A stretch of 64,000 bases of DNA from Cololabis saira (lineage: Eukaryota > Chordata > Actinopteri > Beloniformes > Belonidae), in NCBI RefSeq assembly GCF_033807715.1, contig NC_084590.1, positions 36,359,505-36,423,504 of the forward strand. The letters run 5' to 3'. Every line of letters begins with the position of its first letter. Position 1 is the stretch's first letter. The position numbers and the translations under genes were made by a program. Below, one piece after another: positions 60,569 through 64,000 of the stretch. The notes under the pieces were generated by a model. It ran no database searches and was not told the origin of the DNA. It worked only from the letters and a program-made list of their open reading frames with translations.

Positions 60569-61742
60569 TAAACAAAGAATACTGAGCGTTGGTGTCCGAC
60601 TGCCCCGTTTACCTGCAATTTCCTGTTTTGTAGCTTCAATAATCTGGAATAATCTGTGTGGGAGTTTAAACATGTGCACTACTACGGCATGCACATCGAA
60701 TCTGTTCAGTGACCTGTGCAGCAAAACCAACATATTCTGCTGGGAGGAGTGAATGGGTACAGCAGAGAGCAGATGTAAGGCGGGCTGAGGGCTGAACAGT
60801 ATCTGCAGCTGAGCCTGGAAACCCGGCCGCTGGCAGCGCAACCTCCGGCTCTCATTACAAGCCTCGGCTCACACGTTGTGACGCGGTGCAGTGGGAACGG
60901 GCAGAGAGCGCGCATGTGTTATGATAGCCACACCTTTATCCGTGGCGGCCTCACATAGCAAGCATACCCAAGCATGTGTAAGCACTAGCCGTGTTTTCCA
61001 GATCCGGGCCAATTGGCCGCGGGCCAGCGGCAGCAGGGCCGGGCCCGGCGGCTCGGTCCCAGCATGCTGGCTGAACGGAGGGCAAGGTGCTTCGCTGCAT
61101 AGCTGGAATGTTTCACGCCTTTGTTTGGGCCCAAAAGGCTGCCAGATTCATTTAAAAAAGGAGCTCTATAGAGCAGGACAAAGTCAAGGCATGTCCATAC
61201 CTGACTCTTCTAGCGCTGACGGTTTACCAGACACAGATTACTACAAGCTAAATGGCTTTTAGGAGCAATTTCACAGCTCTGCCCATCTCTTCTGTGGGTT
61301 ACCACAAAAGCTTATTATGTTTCTGTAAACGTGATAGGCCGGATGGTTTCTTAGTCAAAAAATAAAAACTAGAAAGTTAATGTAGGAAAGTGTTTCTGAA
61401 AAGGACAGCCACTTACAAAAACATACTGAATGAACCACTCAAGGACCAATTTGATCAAAGAGCCACTACCAGCGACACAAGCTGATACACTCTCACTAAA
61501 ACCAATCTGAAGAAGAGCAAAGACACATTTTCTGTGAAGTGTTGCTCTTTTTTTCCCCCGCTCTTTTAATCAAAGAGTACCCTTCAGTTCTGATATAAAT
61601 GAAGCTGCAGAAGCACCTAGACGCCGCTATTGTTGCCAGCCTTTACATGTAGAGCTGGCCGGTGTGGGACGCTGGACGGTCCGGGCCTCTGTGTCCCGGC
61701 CAAGTGGAGAGTTGGACACCGGACAAGACGCTGTGACCCAGC
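60569..61742 (-). other. Presumed traf4 intron 1 DNA with GC-rich patch
   Basis: GC- and CpG-richer at 60820-61080 (for example GGCCGGGCCCGGCGGCTCGG at 61037-61056). No exon or promoter motif could be tied to it. Confidence 0.4.
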
Positions 61743-61750
61743 CTTCCAGC

Positions 61751-62357
61751 TAGGGCTGGGCGATATATCGAGATTTTAATATATATTGATATATTTTCAA
61801 ATGCGATATGGTACGAGACAATATCGTTTATATCGATTTAAAAAAAAAATGTTTGAATTTATTATGAGCTTATTTGGTGACAAATTGACTTGAATGTTTT
61901 ATTTGAGATTTGCACAAATGTTTTGTTATTTGCACAACTGTCAACCTCAGTGGAAAAGTCTGCCTGTTACTGTCTACATTGTATTAATTACAGTGTATTT
62001 TAATTTAATTGTTATGCAGGAAAGGGATATTTGTTTTATTTTATTCAAGAAGCATTTTTATTCTATATATGCAGGCAGTTTATTTTTATTTCATTTGTTT
62101 TATACATTTTGATATTGTGCAGACCTCTGTTAATAAAGGAACCTGTGTGACATTTGGCACGAGGCTTTGTATTAAAACTGACTGTTTTTTTAAGGGTTTG
62201 CCTCAGAAAAAAATGAAGCTAACAGAGATGCTATGCTATAATGCTTTGGGGGAAACCCCAATTATGGCACAGAAAAAATATCGAGATATATATCGAGTAT
62301 CGCCATTCAGCTAGAAAATATCGAGATATGACTTTTGGTCCATATCGCCCAGCCCTA
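61751..62357. mobile_element. hAT-type MITE, TSD CTTCCAGC
   Basis: 607 bp, direct orientation relative to the element at 59976, same ends and interior. CTTCCAGC is duplicated at 61743-61750 and 62358-62365. The two copies differ by small indels and single bases only, which suggests a fairly recent spread. Confidence 0.94.
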
Positions 62358-62365
62358 CTTCCAGC

Positions 62366-63204
62366 TCACCTTGGATGGGTAGAGTTTCCATCCTCTGACA
62401 GCAAGAGGAGCTGCTTTGTTTACCGCGTACAGCCAGACAACGAGAAGCCAACCCTGGACAGTAATGTGAGTCACTGTCTTAATAGATCACTTTAGTATGA
62501 AAAGGATCTATCCTTAAAATTAACTATGTGTTTGGACAAAAGAAAGTAGCAAATATCAAATGCAGAGACCTTCGCCCCGTCCACATTACCGTTATCATTT
62601 AAAAATGTGAAACTTGTTTCACGGGTTACACCCAACATCCACAGACCTCCAGAGACTCTGGAAAATGGACATTTTAAATCCACTGCAGACGCCGTTTCAG
62701 TTTAAAAATGCAGTTTTTTGCAATCATTAGAAACAGGGAAGCAGATCGGATTTATGATTTATAATTTAGCTCTTCTAGGTCAACACTCGTCATTGCATAT
62801 TCTTCCCACCACAGCTTGGATGTACGTCCATTTATCCAACGTTTGGCGGTCAGAACCGGGAATGATGTCACGCCCGAACTGACCGAGTTTGAGTCGGCGT
62901 AAAAAAACAGCGTAGCAAAACATCTGAAAAAAGAGAGAATAGGTCTATGCATGTGTCTGACTTAATGTGCATAAATAAGGCAGAACTACAATAAACGATA
63001 AAATGACTTTGCTGAGGAGGGTAGCAGCCGAGTCGGGCAGTGAAATCAGAGTGCGTGTCAGTTCTGATGTGTTGAAACCTCCAACTAGGAACTCAGAAAT
63101 TGCTGACTTTAATGGGAACACACTAACAAGACGGAGGTAAGTGTTAAGAATGATGACAACAGCTGTCACCAATCACGTAACATCTCTCACCCCGCCTTTT
63201 AAGT
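62366..63204 (-). other. Presumed traf4 intron 1 DNA
   Basis: No gene or repeat recognised. Confidence 0.4.
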
Positions 63205-63403
63205 CAGGGATGTCCAGTTCCGGTCCTCCAGGGCTGCTATCCAGCTTGCTTTAGATGTTTCCCTGCTTCAACACATCTGCTCCAGATAAATGAGTCATTA
63301 ACAGACCTGTGCAGACCTTAATGATGATCCATTCATTGGAAGCAAAGCAGCATCTAAAAACCTGCAGGACAGCAGCCTGGAGCACTGGAGGTGGTTATCC
63401 CTG
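63205..63403. mobile_element. hAT-type palindromic MITE, 199 bp
   Basis: It begins CAGGGATGTCCAGTTCCGGT and ends TGGAGGTGGTTATCCCTG. Inner inverted stretches include TAGATGTTTCCCTGCTTCAA against GCAGCATCTAAAAACCTGCA. This is a widespread fish hAT MITE whose arms are now diverged. Its right flank is the insertion site of the TTAA MITE. Confidence 0.65.
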
Positions 63404-63405
63404 CT

Positions 63406-63753
63406 TTAAAGGAGCATGAGGCTCCTTTTAAGAAATGAGACTCTCTAGCGCCACCCTTCACCACGACGGTCATCGGGGGTACTGCAGCCAACAGTGAAGC
63501 CGGCTCGGGAGAACGGGGAGAACGCACATGCAGCGTCATGTGACGTCACATCCACAGCCCAGCGCGGGAAATTTGGGACCGAATTGCAGCACATTTTGCA
63601 GCACACAGCCTGTTCAAGGCAAAGGAGAGATACACTAGAGGGCTCATTCTTTTGGGTTTGGAACGCTTCATCTGACATTATTACTAGAAAACTTAAAACG
63701 TGTACTAATTTTTTTCATAAATCCTGCCTCAATCCGGCCTCAAGCTCCTTTAA
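63406..63753 (-). mobile_element. TTAA-bounded MITE, copy 5 of 5
   Basis: 348 bp, minus orientation, TTAA on both sides. The 77-codon ORF is at 63445-63678 and the antisense ORF is open. CRE core at 63541-63548. If one TTAA and the element are removed, the flank reads CTTTAAGG. That resembles the 8 bp TTTTAAGT on the other side of the neighbouring hAT MITE (6 of 8), which supports TTAA as the true target duplication. Confidence 0.87.
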
Positions 63754-64000
63754 GGGGAGTTCCTTTAAGAAACTGACTGCATCCTGAGAATAGCCTTCAA
63801 TGATCAAAGTAATCAAAAACTGAACTTTAAACTGAAAACGAGCCAGAAAAATAGTGAAATGTGGGTTTTTGGATAAGAGAAGTCAAGCTGCAGTAGATCA
63901 AAGTCATTCAGGTGAGGAGGTTGAGTCGCCTTCTCCAAACAACTTTAATCTTAACTCTGACGTGCTACAACAGCGGTGACACGGCCCGGCGTGGTCCTGT
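63754..64000. other. Unassigned terminal stretch
   Basis: Nothing recognised, and no RING exon of traf4 is seen here. Confidence 0.4.

Overview
This is vertebrate nuclear DNA, almost certainly from a teleost fish and probably a percomorph (the last step is inference). The evidence is one multi-exon vertebrate gene with canonical GT/AG splice sites, a tRNA-derived V-SINE-like repeat, several hAT-type elements with perfect 8-bp target duplications, Tc1/mariner-type short elements, and abundant CA, TGGA, GGAA and GAAA microsatellites. No bacterial, plasmid or viral gene arrangement is present.

The only gene I can assign with confidence is traf4 (TNF receptor-associated factor 4) on the minus strand. 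Six coding exons lie between 39299 and 28764: 39248-39299, 34420-34524, 34141-34302, 32365-32526, 31686-31841 and 28764-29396. They join in frame into 422 residues plus a stop. They cover the last RING ligand pair, the TRAF-type zinc fingers, a short coiled coil and the whole C-terminal MATH/TRAF-C domain. The first coding exon (start codon and most of the RING) was not found. It probably lies beyond position 64000, which makes intron 1 longer than 24.7 kb, so most of 39.3-64 kb would be traf4 intron 1. The 28 kb downstream of traf4 (1-28 kb) has no recognisable gene.

Everything else that can be recognised is repeat-derived. (i) A 347-348 bp MITE family bounded by TTAA is present in five copies (1968, 6658, 14615, 46314, 63406). 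One copy sits inside a palindromic MITE and another inside the target duplication of a hAT-type MITE. (ii) hAT-type elements have verifiable 8-bp duplications at 29539, 32885, 43992, 55522, 59976 and 61751, and degraded or less certain ones lie at 24894, 50580 and 63205. The copy at 32885 keeps the start of a transposase-like ORF with a BED-like zinc-finger start. (iii) Probable TA-duplicating elements lie at 11351, 34842, 45983 and 57215. (iv) V-SINE-like and LINE fragments lie at 9229, 9715, 9955, 17315, 18131 and 21240. (v) A broken, internally duplicated coiled-coil coding region lies at 51095-52000 on the minus strand.

The most unusual observations are the TTAA MITE family, which carries two antisense ORFs, a CRE palindrome and a one-sided terminal hairpin; two hAT copies that expanded different purine microsatellites in the same internal position; an array of a 10-bp palindrome at 46.0-46.7 kb; and a perfect 28-bp inverted repeat in the last traf4 intron.
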